Assembly: GCA_020025475.1 (NCBI GenBank)
Contig: JAHHSA010000001.1
Location: 1-64,000 of the forward strand
Direction of reading: 5' to 3'
Origin: Oscillibacter sp.
GTDB taxonomy: Bacteria; Bacillota; Clostridia; Oscillospirales; Oscillospiraceae
DNA: 64,000 bases
Shown piece by piece: positions 33,552-42,290 of the stretch. Every line of letters begins with the position of its first letter. Within the stretch, counting starts at the first letter, position 1. The position numbers and the translations under genes are program-made. The notes below the pieces were generated by a model. It was not told the DNA's origin, searched no databases, and was given only the letters and a program-made list of their open reading frames with translations.

Positions 33552-34757
33552 ATGTATTGTGTGCAGAACGTCACAAAGGATATTCTGTGGCTGGGAAGCT
33601 CGGACCGCAGATTGGAGCTTTTTGAAAATGTGTACCCCATTCCCAGAGGCGTCTCCTACAACGCCTATCTTGTGAAGGATCAGAAGACCATTCTGCTGGA
33701 TACTGTGGACCACGCAGCAGGGGATCGGTTCTTTGAGAACCTGTCCCATGGGCTGGGGGACCGGGACCTGGACTATGTGGTGGTAAACCACATGGAACCG
33801 GACCACTGCGGTACACTGTTGGAGACCATCAATCGCTATCCAGGTGTCACCGTGGTCGGCAACGCCAAGACCATCACCATGATAGGCCAGTTCTTTGATG
33901 TGGACCTCACCGGCCGTTCACTGATTGTGAAGGAGGGGGATACCCTCTGCACCGGTAAGCACACATTCACTTTTGTGATGGCTCCCATGGTGCACTGGCC
34001 CGAGGCTATGTGTACCTATGACTCTACGGATCGCGTGCTCTTTTCCGCCGATGCCTTTGGCACTTTTGGCGCTCTGAGCGGCAACATCTTCGCCGATCAG
34101 GTAAATTTTGAGTGTGAGTGGCTGGACGATGCCCGCCGCTACTATACCAATATTGTGGGAAAGTACGGACCTCAGGTCCAGAATTTGCTGAAAAAGGCTG
34201 CTGGTTTGGAGATCCAATATCTCTGCCCCCTCCATGGTCCCATCTGGCGGGAGAATGCAGGGTGGTTCGTTGAGAAATACCAGCGATGGAGTACATATAC
34301 CCCGGAGAATCAGTCGGTCATGATTGCCTGCGGCTCTGTCTACGGTCATACGGAAAATGCTGCTGAGATTCTGGCAGCACGTCTGGCAGAGAAGGGTGTA
34401 CGGGATATTGCCTTGTATGATGTGTCACGGACCGATGTCTCTGTACTTGTCAGTGAGGCTTTCCGATGCAGCCATCTGGTATTTGCTTCAACAACCTACA
34501 ACAACGCCATCTTTACGCCAATGGAAAACCTGCTCAATGATCTGAAAGCGCACAATCTGCAAAACCGCACAGTGGCGCTGATTGAAAATGGCACCTGGGC
34601 ACCCACTGCCGGCAAGTTGATGGCGGCAGTTATCTCTGAAATGAAGAATATGAAGCTGTTGGAGTCTGCCGTGACTCTGAAGTCCTCTGTGAAGGAGCCC
34701 CAGCGAGAGGCCCTCATTGATCTGGCGGATCAGATTGCAAATGATTTGCTGGCCTGA
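33552..34757 (+). CDS. FprA-family A-type flavoprotein (flavodiiron oxygen/NO reductase)
   Basis: 401 residues. The metallo-beta-lactamase part has the diiron motif NHMEPDHCG (H80, E82, D84, H85), a later MVHWPEAM and a PLHGPIW histidine. The C-terminal flavodoxin domain (about 255-400) binds FMN (ACGSVYGHTENAAE). These enzymes reduce O2 or NO and protect strict anaerobes. ATG at 33552 follows aaaggag; a longer in-frame start at 33519 overlaps the hairpin. A strong terminator follows. Confidence 0.93.
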   Translation: MYCVQNVTKDILWLGSSDRRLELFENVYPIPRGVSYNAYLVKDQKTILLDTVDHAAGDRFFENLSHGLGDRDLDYVVVNHMEPDHCGTLLETINRYPGVTVVGNAKTITMIGQFFDVDLTGRSLIVKEGDTLCTGKHTFTFVMAPMVHWPEAMCTYDSTDRVLFSADAFGTFGALSGNIFADQVNFECEWLDDARRYYTNIVGKYGPQVQNLLKKAAGLEIQYLCPLHGPIWRENAGWFVEKYQRWSTYTPENQSVMIACGSVYGHTENAAEILAARLAEKGVRDIALYDVSRTDVSVLVSEAFRCSHLVFASTTYNNAIFTPMENLLNDLKAHNLQNRTVALIENGTWAPTAGKLMAAVISEMKNMKLLESAVTLKSSVKEPQREALIDLADQIANDLLA

Positions 34758-34773
34758 TTTCCCTGGAAATGAG

Positions 34774-34816
34774 AGTGCCCCGGACAGAATGCCCATTCTG
34801 TCCGGGGCACTTTTTT
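34774..34816 (+). terminator. Terminator of the flavodiiron gene
   Basis: 17-bp stem (34774-34790 with 34795-34811), followed by a T-run. Confidence 0.88.
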
Positions 34817-34819
34817 GCA

Positions 34820-34861
34820 AAAATACAGCTCCGAGGCGCTTAAGAGCGCTTCGGAGCTGTA
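34820..34861 (-). terminator. Terminator of asnA
   Basis: On the minus strand, a stem of 17 bp with one wobble (34861-34845 with 34840-34824), loop of 4, then TTTTTGC. It lies 14 nt after the asnA stop. Confidence 0.82.
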
Positions 34862-34874
34862 AGAATTCTTTGGT

Positions 34875-35882
34875 TTATAGCAGTGTGATACCAGCAGCTT
34901 CACAGGCTTCCATAGTGGCCTTGTCCCACAGACTGGCCTGGACTTCGCCAATGTGGCAGGTGCCCAGCAGCAGCATGCACAGACGGGACATACCGATGCC
35001 GCCGCCAATGGCTTCAGGCAGTTGACCGGCCAGGAGCATCTGATGGAAGGGGAACTTCCGGCGCTCGTTGCAGCCACGCTCAGTGAGCTGGCGGTCCAGA
35101 GCGGCAGCGTTGACACGAATGCCCATGGAGGAGAGTTCAAAGCGGCTTTCCAGAACGGGGTTCCACATCAGCAGGTCACCATTGAGACTCCAGTCGTCAT
35201 AGTCAGGGGCACGGCCGTCGTGGGGCTTGCCGGATTTCAGCTTGCCGCCAATCTGCATCAGAAACACCGTGCGATACTCCCGGCAAATTTCAGTTTCCCG
35301 CTCGTTGGGCGTGAGCTCGGGGTAGCGGTCCTCCAGCTCCTGGGTGGTGATGAAGGTCACCTTCCGCTCAGGCTTGAAGGTCAGGGTGGGGAAGGAGTTG
35401 CGCAGGGCAGTAGCTGTATCACAGATGCAGCCCACAATATCTTTTACGGTTTCCTTGAGGTAGTCCACATTGCGATCTGCGTCGGTAATGTGCTTCTCCC
35501 AGTCCCACTGGTCTACGTAGATGGAGTGAATGTTGTCTACTTCCTCGTCCCGGCGAATGGCATTCATATCCGTGTACAGGCCGGTGCCTGGCTTGAACTC
35601 ATAGCGCTTGAGAGCCAGTCGCTTCCACTTGGCCAGAGAGTGGACCACTACGCCGTCAGTCCCCACGTCGGGGATATCGAAGGACACGGCGCGTTCTACG
35701 CCGTTAAGATCGTCGTTGAGACCAGTGCTGCCATCCACAAACAGGGGTGCAGAGACGCGGTGCAGATTCAGGCGAACAGTGAGGTTGTGCTGGAAATCCG
35801 CATGAATCAGCTCGATGGCTCTCTGGAGCTCGTTGTTGGTCAGCGGCATTTTGTAACCGGTGGGAATGTAAATTTTGCTCAT
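34875..35882 (-). CDS. asnA: Aspartate-ammonia ligase
   Basis: 335 residues, normal for AsnA, a class-II aminoacyl-tRNA synthetase-like enzyme making asparagine from aspartate, ammonia and ATP. Recognised by YIPTGYKMPLTNNELQRAIE, VDQWDWEK, GIRVNAAALDRQL and GGGIGMSRLCMLLL (motif 3). It lies 32 nt after the SpoIIM-like gene and ends at its own terminator, so it is probably the last gene of gltX-spoIIM-asnA. RBS aaagga. Confidence 0.95.
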   Translation of the reverse strand: MSKIYIPTGYKMPLTNNELQRAIELIHADFQHNLTVRLNLHRVSAPLFVDGSTGLNDDLNGVERAVSFDIPDVGTDGVVVHSLAKWKRLALKRYEFKPGTGLYTDMNAIRRDEEVDNIHSIYVDQWDWEKHITDADRNVDYLKETVKDIVGCICDTATALRNSFPTLTFKPERKVTFITTQELEDRYPELTPNERETEICREYRTVFLMQIGGKLKSGKPHDGRAPDYDDWSLNGDLLMWNPVLESRFELSSMGIRVNAAALDRQLTERGCNERRKFPFHQMLLAGQLPEAIGGGIGMSRLCMLLLGTCHIGEVQASLWDKATMEACEAAGITLL

Positions 35883-35914
35883 TGGATCGATCAGTCCTTT
35901 ATGATTAGATTTCT

Positions 35915-36532
35915 TTATTGAAAGAGAAGCAGCAGGGCCGGAGTGACCCAGGCTTCTATCAATGCGGCGATGAACAGCAGCGGAACCAGCACCAGGAAGA
36001 GAAAGCGGCTGATGAGCGCGATGCAGTTGAGTGTGGAAAGAGCACTCTGGTCTTTTTTGCAGCGGCGAGAGACCTGTCCGCAGACAAAGAGGCTCATGGC
36101 AAATGCCAGCACCAGGGCGGGCAGCTCAAAGATCCCGTGGGGCAGGATTCCCGTCAGGAACATGAGCAGCTCTCCGCGGGCCACAGAATTGGCCGCGAGT
36201 ACCCCGATCAGTGCGGTGTTCAGTCCCAGGGGGATGGCGGTAAGCCGGATATAGGGAAGAAGTCCGTAGAGCATGATGAGAGCGCAAGCCTGTACGTTGT
36301 TAACAAACAGGGCAAGAAAGGAAATATGCCCCGATGCCGTGGTCAGCTCTTTTCCCGTCATCAGGGTGATAATCTGGCTGACGGCTCGCTCCCGCAGTTG
36401 TGGGAACAAGAGATGTACGACCAGGGCAATCACAACTAAAATCAGAAAAGACCAGGTACAGCGGCGGACTTCAGCGTCCAGTCCGCTGTCCCATACGGCC
36501 TTCCACTCTTTGTAAGCAGAGGATTCTTTCAT
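35915..36532 (-). CDS. spoIIM: Stage II sporulation protein M-like membrane protein
   Basis: 205 residues with five or six membrane segments. FLALFVNNVQACALIMLYGLLPYI and ILPHGIFELPALVLAFA match the SpoIIM/DUF95 pattern. SpoIIM in B. subtilis joins the DMP complex for engulfment; many clostridial relatives are not proved to be sporulation genes. The ATG overlaps the gltX stop by 4 nt (ATGA). Confidence 0.82.
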   Translation of the reverse strand: MKESSAYKEWKAVWDSGLDAEVRRCTWSFLILVVIALVVHLLFPQLRERAVSQIITLMTGKELTTASGHISFLALFVNNVQACALIMLYGLLPYIRLTAIPLGLNTALIGVLAANSVARGELLMFLTGILPHGIFELPALVLAFAMSLFVCGQVSRRCKKDQSALSTLNCIALISRFLFLVLVPLLFIAALIEAWVTPALLLLFQ

Positions 36533-38019
36533 GCGCGGAGCTTATCCATGCCCAGCCGCAGGCGGCGCAGAGTCTCTTTCTTTCCAAGAATGTGGCACAG
36601 CTCCACGGCACCGCCGGGAGTGACCAGCTTGCCGGCAACGGCAATACGGACAGGCCACATCAGGGTGGCGTTCTTAACCTCCAGGGAGGCGGCCAGGTCA
36701 ATCAGGGTGTCATGCACGGCATCTGCGGTCCAGTCTGTGATGGCCTCCAGTGCGGGAACTGCCTTCTCCAGCATCGAGAGAGAGATCTCGGCATTGGTCT
36801 TGGACTTTTTGTTGGTGAAGAAGTCCACATCATAGTCGGGCAGTTCATCAAAAAAGTCTACCTTCTCAGGAATGTCGGTCAGCTTCTCGCAGCGTGCCTG
36901 CAGCAGTGCACTGATGGCAGCGGCGTCAATGGCTGGATTCTGAACAGATTGACGGATATAGGGCTCAGACACTTTGGCGAATTCCTCGGGGGAGAGAGCA
37001 CGCAGGTAAGTGGCATTGAAGTAATCCAGCTTGGCAATGTCGAAAATAGCGGGTGACTTGGAGATACCAGCGATATCGAAGGCCTCCACCAGTTCCTCCA
37101 GAGAGAAGATCTCCTTCTCAGCGAGGTCGCCCTTGGGAGCCCAGCCCAGCAGGGCCACATAGTTCAGCACGGCGGGCGTCAGATAGCCCTGTGCCAGCAG
37201 GTCCTCGTAGGAGGGATCGCCGTGGCGCTTGGACATCTTGTTGTGCTGGTCCCGCATGACGGGGGAGCAGTGAACGTAAGTGGGGATGTCCCAGCCAAAT
37301 GCCTCATAGAGGAGGTTGTACTTGGGGGCAGAGGAGAGATACTCACTGCCGCGGACCACGTGGGTGATGCCCATCAAATGATCATCTACCACGTTGGCAA
37401 AATTGTAGGTAGGCAGGCCGTCCCGCTTCAGCAGGACCTGGTCGTCGAGAGTCTTGTTCTCCACGGTGATGTCGCCGTAGGACACATCATGGAAAGTTGT
37501 GGTGCCCTCACGGGGAATACGCTGACGGATCACATAGGGCTTGCCGGCAGCCAGATTGGCCTGGATTTCCTCCTGACTCAGGGCGCGGCAGGGGTCGTCG
37601 GCGCGGTTCCAGTCACCGCTGTCTTCTTCGGACTCGGTCTTCTCACAGAAACAATAGTAGGCCGCACCCTTTTCCACCAGGAGTTCAGCGTACTTGCCAT
37701 ACAGACCGCGGCGCTCAGACTGGATATAGGGGCCTACGGGACCGCCCACATCGGGGCCCTCGTCATGGGTCAGGCCGCACTCGGCCATGGTGCGGTAGAT
37801 GACGTCCGTAGCGCCTTCCACAAGACGTCCCTGGTCGGTGTCCTCAATACGAAGAATAAAAGTACCGTGGTTGTGCCGGGCAATCAGCCAGGTATACAGG
37901 GCGGTACGCAGATTGCCAACATGCATATAACCGGTGGGAGAGGGGGCAAAACGGGTACGGACTGACCCCTTGGGAATCCGAGATTCCATCTCATCGAAAA
38001 AACTCATATCAAGCGCCAT
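36529..38019 (-). CDS. gltX: Glutamyl-tRNA synthetase
   Basis: 496 residues. The class I signature is FAPSPTGYMHVGNLRTALY (HVGN in place of HIGH) and HNKMSKRHGD. YVHCSPVMRDQHNKM and LNYVALLGWAPKG are typical of bacterial GluRS. ATG at 38019 follows ggagg by 7 nt; an in-frame start at 38046 precedes the RBS. Because the window also encodes GlnRS, this enzyme need not charge tRNA-Gln. Coupled to the SpoIIM-like gene. Confidence 0.96.
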   Translation of the reverse strand: MALDMSFFDEMESRIPKGSVRTRFAPSPTGYMHVGNLRTALYTWLIARHNHGTFILRIEDTDQGRLVEGATDVIYRTMAECGLTHDEGPDVGGPVGPYIQSERRGLYGKYAELLVEKGAAYYCFCEKTESEEDSGDWNRADDPCRALSQEEIQANLAAGKPYVIRQRIPREGTTTFHDVSYGDITVENKTLDDQVLLKRDGLPTYNFANVVDDHLMGITHVVRGSEYLSSAPKYNLLYEAFGWDIPTYVHCSPVMRDQHNKMSKRHGDPSYEDLLAQGYLTPAVLNYVALLGWAPKGDLAEKEIFSLEELVEAFDIAGISKSPAIFDIAKLDYFNATYLRALSPEEFAKVSEPYIRQSVQNPAIDAAAISALLQARCEKLTDIPEKVDFFDELPDYDVDFFTNKKSKTNAEISLSMLEKAVPALEAITDWTADAVHDTLIDLAASLEVKNATLMWPVRIAVAGKLVTPGGAVELCHILGKKETLRRLRLGMDKLRA

Positions 38020-38060
38020 GAATAAACCTCCACGTCTAAAATGCAATACATACGAAATAC

Positions 38061-38089
38061 ATTATCCCCGTTTACCAGACAAATGTCAA
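38061..38089 (-). promoter_or_regulatory. sigma-A promoter of gltX-spoIIM-asnA
   Basis: On the minus strand, TTGACA (38089-38084), 17-nt spacer, GATAAT (38066-38061). No T-box leader between it and gltX. Confidence 0.75.
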
Positions 38090-38110
38090 GGGAGAGTGAC
38101 GATTACGGAC

Positions 38111-38139
38111 TTGAAAAATCCAAGGGAGAATGCTATGCT
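38111..38139 (+). promoter_or_regulatory. sigma-A promoter of the gtr cassette
   Basis: TTGAAA (38111-38116), 17-nt spacer, TATGCT (38134-38139), 38 nt before the GTG start. Confidence 0.6.
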
Positions 38140-38176
38140 TAGTTCTGCAATTTGACAGGGAAGAGGCGGAAATCCA

Positions 38177-39754
38177 GTGAGTAGAGAACAACAGCCAAAT
38201 TTATACGCACTCGGGGATAAGTTCAGAGGATTCTGGACACCGAAAGTTGGACATATTTGGAAACGCGTGCTTTTGAGTGCCGCGCTCTTTACTTTGGCAG
38301 CGCATGGGTTTCTGTTTACCAACGAGTTTTTCTCTCATGACTCCATTTCCTACTTTACATACGCAACCGGAAGCGTACCATTCTATATCAGTATTGGTCG
38401 CTTTGTGATTCCGGCGTATGAGTGGCTCAAAGGCGCTGTAGCGGCACCCTGGCTGATCGGCTTGCTGTTTCTGCTCTGGACGGCTTTGTCCTCTTTTCTC
38501 CTGGTGCGCCTGTTTCAGATCCGCAGCGTAGGAGGACAGATCCTGACCAGCGGACTGGTCTGCACGAATCTGGCTCTGACCCTGACAGGGGCTACCTATA
38601 TTTATTGTATGGATGAGTACGCGTTTGCACTGCTTGCATGCGTGCTGGCGGTGTACTGCTTCACCAAGGGACGCTGGTGGTCTATGGCTGGCCTGGTATC
38701 TTTGGTGGCATCCTTGTCGGTGTATCAGCCATATTTCACTGTGGCGGCATCGCTGTGCCTGCTGCTGCTTTTGCGGCGGGCTGCCAAGGGGGAGTCTGCC
38801 GGCCATGTGATTGCCAGCGCCATTCGGTATCTGGGATTACTGGCAGCGGGGTTTGTGGTTTATTTCGGGGCCTGGACACTGCTCTGCACGGTCTCCGGTG
38901 TGGCAAAGCGACGTGTGGAGGAGTCCGTTCTGGGTGGATTGAACCTTGGGAAGCTCTTAGACCTTATCGTGCATGCCAATGTGTCATATGTGAAAGAACT
39001 TTTTGATGGCAGTGGGATTCTGGGGCATCTTCTGCCAGTGGTTCATGTGCTGCTGCTTGTGATTCTGTTCTGGCGCCTTGGAAAGATTCTGCTGGACCAG
39101 TCGATGCAGATGGGGGGGCGTGTGCTCCTTCTTTTGCTGGCCTGCCTGATTCCCACGGCGTTCCGTTCTGCGGAGATTCTCCTGGCGGGAAGCGCTACAG
39201 AACTGATGACATTTGCGGGAGAACTGCTCTATCTGCTGGTAATCGTGGCTCTGGAAAGTGATGAAGGCGGCAGGGAGAGAGAATATCCAGTGCGGATGGC
39301 GGCGATGTTCCTGCTCTGCTGCGTCCTTTGGCAGCATGTGGTCTATGCAAACCAGGTGTACATGAAGAAAGAGCTGGAGCATCAGGCAACCCTGACTCTG
39401 GCATCCAGAGTGATTGACCGTGTGGAGCTGCTGGAGGGCTACATTCCAGGCGAGACACCGGTGGCATTTGTGGGACGGTTGGATGACAACAGCTATCTGA
39501 ATCATGGAAGAGAAGCTTTCTCCAACATTCAGAGGACAGTGGGCCTCTGGAAAGATTATGGAGCAACCTATAATATGGGCCGCTATCTGACAGACTATTT
39601 GAATTATCCCTTGCTGTGGGATACGGAGACTGACTTTTCCCAGTGGACAGAGGTACAGGAAATGCCGGCCTTTCCGGCGGCGGACAGCATTGCAATGGTG
39701 GATGGAACCGTTGTGGTAAAGCTGTCCTCATGCGGAAGAAACGAGGTGGAATAA
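38177..39754 (+). CDS. GtrII-like membrane glucosyltransferase
   Basis: 525 residues with about ten membrane segments. The first outside loop carries FFSHDSISYFTYATGSVPF, with the acidic residues expected for a GT-C type transferase. The pattern (YISIGRFVIPAYEWLKG) matches the GtrII 'glucosyltransferase domain' family that moves sugar from bactoprenol to a surface glycan. GTG start with gaggcgg upstream. The next gene starts directly after its stop. Confidence 0.8.
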   Translation: MSREQQPNLYALGDKFRGFWTPKVGHIWKRVLLSAALFTLAAHGFLFTNEFFSHDSISYFTYATGSVPFYISIGRFVIPAYEWLKGAVAAPWLIGLLFLLWTALSSFLLVRLFQIRSVGGQILTSGLVCTNLALTLTGATYIYCMDEYAFALLACVLAVYCFTKGRWWSMAGLVSLVASLSVYQPYFTVAASLCLLLLLRRAAKGESAGHVIASAIRYLGLLAAGFVVYFGAWTLLCTVSGVAKRRVEESVLGGLNLGKLLDLIVHANVSYVKELFDGSGILGHLLPVVHVLLLVILFWRLGKILLDQSMQMGGRVLLLLLACLIPTAFRSAEILLAGSATELMTFAGELLYLLVIVALESDEGGREREYPVRMAAMFLLCCVLWQHVVYANQVYMKKELEHQATLTLASRVIDRVELLEGYIPGETPVAFVGRLDDNSYLNHGREAFSNIQRTVGLWKDYGATYNMGRYLTDYLNYPLLWDTETDFSQWTEVQEMPAFPAADSIAMVDGTVVVKLSSCGRNEVE

Positions 39755-40717
39755 ATGCTGATTTCGGTTGTGGTACCTTGTTATAATGAAGAGGCGGCTT
39801 TGCCATACTTCCTGCGGGAGATCAAAACGGTGGAAGCGCAGATGCGGACAGATTTTGGCTGCTGTTTTGAACTGCTGTTTGTCAATGATGGGTCTCAGGA
39901 CGGGACTTTAAAGCTCCTGCGGCAGTTTGCCCGGGAAGAAGAACGAGTCCGATACCTGTCTTTTTCCCGGAATTTCGGGAAGGAAGCAGCAATGTTTGCG
40001 GGGCTTCAGCACGCAAAAGGCGACTACGTGGTGCTGATGGATGCAGATCTTCAGCATCCGCCTGCTATGCTGCGGGAGATGTATCAGGGCCTGCAGAGCG
40101 GAGAGTTTGACTGTGTGGCCGCTCGGCGCAAAAATCGAAGGGGAGAGCCGCGGCTGCGCAGCTTCCTGGCCCGGCAGTTTTATAAGCTGATCAATCGGAT
40201 CTCCGATACGGAGATCGTGGAGGGGGCGTGCGATTTCCGAATGATGACCCGCCAAATGGTGGATGCGATTCTCAAAATGGGGGAGTACAACCGATTCTCC
40301 AAGGGTATTTTCAGCTGGGTGGGTTTTCGGACGAAATGGCTGCCCTATGAGAATGTGGAACGGATAGCCGGCGAGACCAAGTGGTCGTTCTGGTCACTGC
40401 TGATTTATTCTATCCAGGGGATTGTGGGCTTCTCCACGGCACCGCTGGCGCTGGCGTCTGTGCTGGGTGTGGTGCTCTGCGGGATCTCCTTCCTGATGGT
40501 GCTCTACATCATTATCAAAACACTGCTCTTTGGGGACCCGGTAGGCGGCTGGCCGTCTCTTGCCTGCATGGTGATGTTTATGGGAGGAATCCAGCTCTTC
40601 TGCATGGGCATTCTGGGGCAGTATCTGGCCAAAACCTATCTGGAGACGAAGCACCGCCCCATTTACATACTTGCAGAAACGGATGAGGAGAGTACCTGTG
40701 AAGAAAAAACTGATTGA
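39755..40717 (+). CDS. gtrB: Family 2 glycosyltransferase, GtrB/DPM1-like
   Basis: 320 residues. The GT2 domain (1-220) has VVPCYNEE, NDGSQDGT, FSRNFGKEAA and the DxD motif VLMDADLQHPP; two C-terminal membrane helices follow (about 230-300). It should load glucose (or another sugar) onto undecaprenyl phosphate. The ATG follows the upstream stop without a gap, RBS gaggtgg. It overlaps the gtrA gene by 20 nt. Confidence 0.92.
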   Translation: MLISVVVPCYNEEAALPYFLREIKTVEAQMRTDFGCCFELLFVNDGSQDGTLKLLRQFAREEERVRYLSFSRNFGKEAAMFAGLQHAKGDYVVLMDADLQHPPAMLREMYQGLQSGEFDCVAARRKNRRGEPRLRSFLARQFYKLINRISDTEIVEGACDFRMMTRQMVDAILKMGEYNRFSKGIFSWVGFRTKWLPYENVERIAGETKWSFWSLLIYSIQGIVGFSTAPLALASVLGVVLCGISFLMVLYIIIKTLLFGDPVGGWPSLACMVMFMGGIQLFCMGILGQYLAKTYLETKHRPIYILAETDEESTCEEKTD

Positions 40718-41108
40718 TGACACGGTGCCTCGGTTTGTTCTGGTTGGCATGATCAATACGTTGGTGGGCTGTGGAACCATGTTCCTCCTGTATAACTGGG
40801 GGCATTGGTCCTACTGGCTCTCTTCCGCTGCCAACTATATTCTGGGGGGGATCGTGAGCTTCTTTCTGAATAAGTATTTTACGTTCCGCCAAAGGGAGTG
40901 GGCCTGGAGTGAAGTCCTGCGCTTTGTGGTAAATGTGGCAGTGTGCTATTTGCTGGCATATGGAATTGCAAAACCATTGGTGATTGCTGTTTTGCACGGG
41001 CAGACGGTTTCTGTTCAGGAGAACGCGGCCATGCTGGTGGGAATGGGCCTCTATACCTGCCTGAATTACCTGGGACAGCGCTTTTTTGCGTTTCGGAAAG
41101 AGAACTGA
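40698..41108 (+). CDS. gtrA: GtrA family flippase
   Basis: 136 residues, four membrane segments, with RFVLVGMINTLVGCG, ANYILGGIVSFFLNKYFTF and LNYLGQRFFAF, all GtrA marks. It is thought to flip the bactoprenol-linked sugar. GTG at 40698 has gaggag 7 nt upstream; an earlier ATG at 40671 is less likely. Completes a type-B-A cassette. Confidence 0.88.
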   Translation: MKKKLIDDTVPRFVLVGMINTLVGCGTMFLLYNWGHWSYWLSSAANYILGGIVSFFLNKYFTFRQREWAWSEVLRFVVNVAVCYLLAYGIAKPLVIAVLHGQTVSVQENAAMLVGMGLYTCLNYLGQRFFAFRKEN

Positions 41109-41117
41109 ACAAGAGGC

Positions 41118-41152
41118 TGAGCGGCTGTTTTTCGAAACAGCCGCTCAATGTT
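41118..41152 (+). terminator. Hairpin after gtrA
   Basis: 14-bp stem (41118-41131 with 41134-41147) over a very short loop, followed by a weak T-run. Probably a terminator. Confidence 0.6.
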
Positions 41153-41182
41153 TGAAAAGTGACGGAAAACCTTCAGCGGACA

Positions 41183-41211
41183 TTGCACTTTCCCCGAAAG
41201 ACTGTTATAAT
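41183..41211 (+). promoter_or_regulatory. sigma-A promoter of trpS
   Basis: TTGCAC (41183-41188), 17-nt spacer, TATAAT (41206-41211). The leader is only about 55 nt, too short for a T-box. Confidence 0.85.
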
Positions 41212-41270
41212 AGCACAGATTGAATAGAAGCTGGACCACTCCGGCTTCATGAAATATTGAGGTGTAAATC

Positions 41271-42278
41271 ATGGAAAATACAGAGCAGAAAAAACGGATT
41301 CTCAGCGGTATTCAGCCATCCGGCGATTTGACCCTTGGCTCCTATCTGGGTGCCATTAAAAACTGGGCATCTCTGGCTGATGAATATGATTGCTATTATA
41401 TGCTGGCCGATATGCACACCATCACGGTACGGCAGGTGCCAGCGGATCTGCGCCGCCGTACTCTGACGCAGGTGGCTGCATATATTGCCAGCGGTTTGGA
41501 CCCTGAGAAGAACACACTGTTTGTGCAGTCTCATGTTCCGGCTCACGCCCAGCTGGGCTGGGTGCTGGACTGCTATACCATGTTTGGTGAGCTTTCACGC
41601 ATGACCCAGTTCAAGGACAAGTCTGCAAAGAATGCTGACAACATCAATGCAGGCCTCTTTACCTATCCTGCGCTGATGGCAGCCGATATCCTGCTGTACC
41701 AGGCCGATCTGGTGCCCGTGGGCGGCGACCAGAAGCAGCATGTGGAGATCTGCCGTGATATTGCCACCCGTTTCAACGGCGTCTACGGCGACGTGTTCAA
41801 GATTCCAGAGCCTTACATCCCCAAGGTGGGGGCTCGCGTCATGAGCCTGAGCTCTCCCGAGAATAAGATGTCCAAGTCTGATAAGGACCCTAATGGCTGT
41901 GTCTATATGCTGGAAAAGCCCGAGGACATCATGCGCAAGTTCAAGAAGGCCATGACCGACTCCGAGGCCTGTGTCCGTTTTGACCCGGAAAACAAGCCCG
42001 GCGTGTCCAACCTGATGCAGATTTATTCCGTCGCCACAGGCAGCAGCTTTGAAGCCATTGAGGCAGAGTTTGCAGGCCGTGGCTACGGAGACTTCAAGAA
42101 GGCTGTCGGTGAGTCTGTGGTGGAGCTGCTCCGTCCCATCCGGGAGGAAACTGAGCGTCTGCTGGCGGATAAGGCCTATTTGGAGAGCGTGTACCGTGCC
42201 GGCGCTGAAAAGGCGTCTTATGTGGCAAATCGCACCCTCTCCAAGGTCTACAAAAAGGTCGGTTTTCTGGCTCGCTGA
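41271..42278 (+). CDS. trpS: Tryptophanyl-tRNA synthetase
   Basis: 335 residues, normal bacterial length. GIQPSGDLTLGSYLGAI is the HIGH-equivalent region and ENKMSKSDKD the KMSKS loop; QADLVPVGGDQKQHVE is typical. RBS tgaggtg precedes the ATG. The tagO-like gene follows after 12 nt, so they may be co-transcribed. Confidence 0.97.
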   Translation: MENTEQKKRILSGIQPSGDLTLGSYLGAIKNWASLADEYDCYYMLADMHTITVRQVPADLRRRTLTQVAAYIASGLDPEKNTLFVQSHVPAHAQLGWVLDCYTMFGELSRMTQFKDKSAKNADNINAGLFTYPALMAADILLYQADLVPVGGDQKQHVEICRDIATRFNGVYGDVFKIPEPYIPKVGARVMSLSSPENKMSKSDKDPNGCVYMLEKPEDIMRKFKKAMTDSEACVRFDPENKPGVSNLMQIYSVATGSSFEAIEAEFAGRGYGDFKKAVGESVVELLRPIREETERLLADKAYLESVYRAGAEKASYVANRTLSKVYKKVGFLAR

Positions 42279-42290
42279 TGGAGGACTGAC

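Noticed and set aside
38020..38060. T-box or riboswitch before gltX
   Set aside because: Leader is about 35 nt; no structure.
41212..41270. T-box leader for trpS
   Set aside because: Only about 55 nt of leader, no T-box sequence or stem I.
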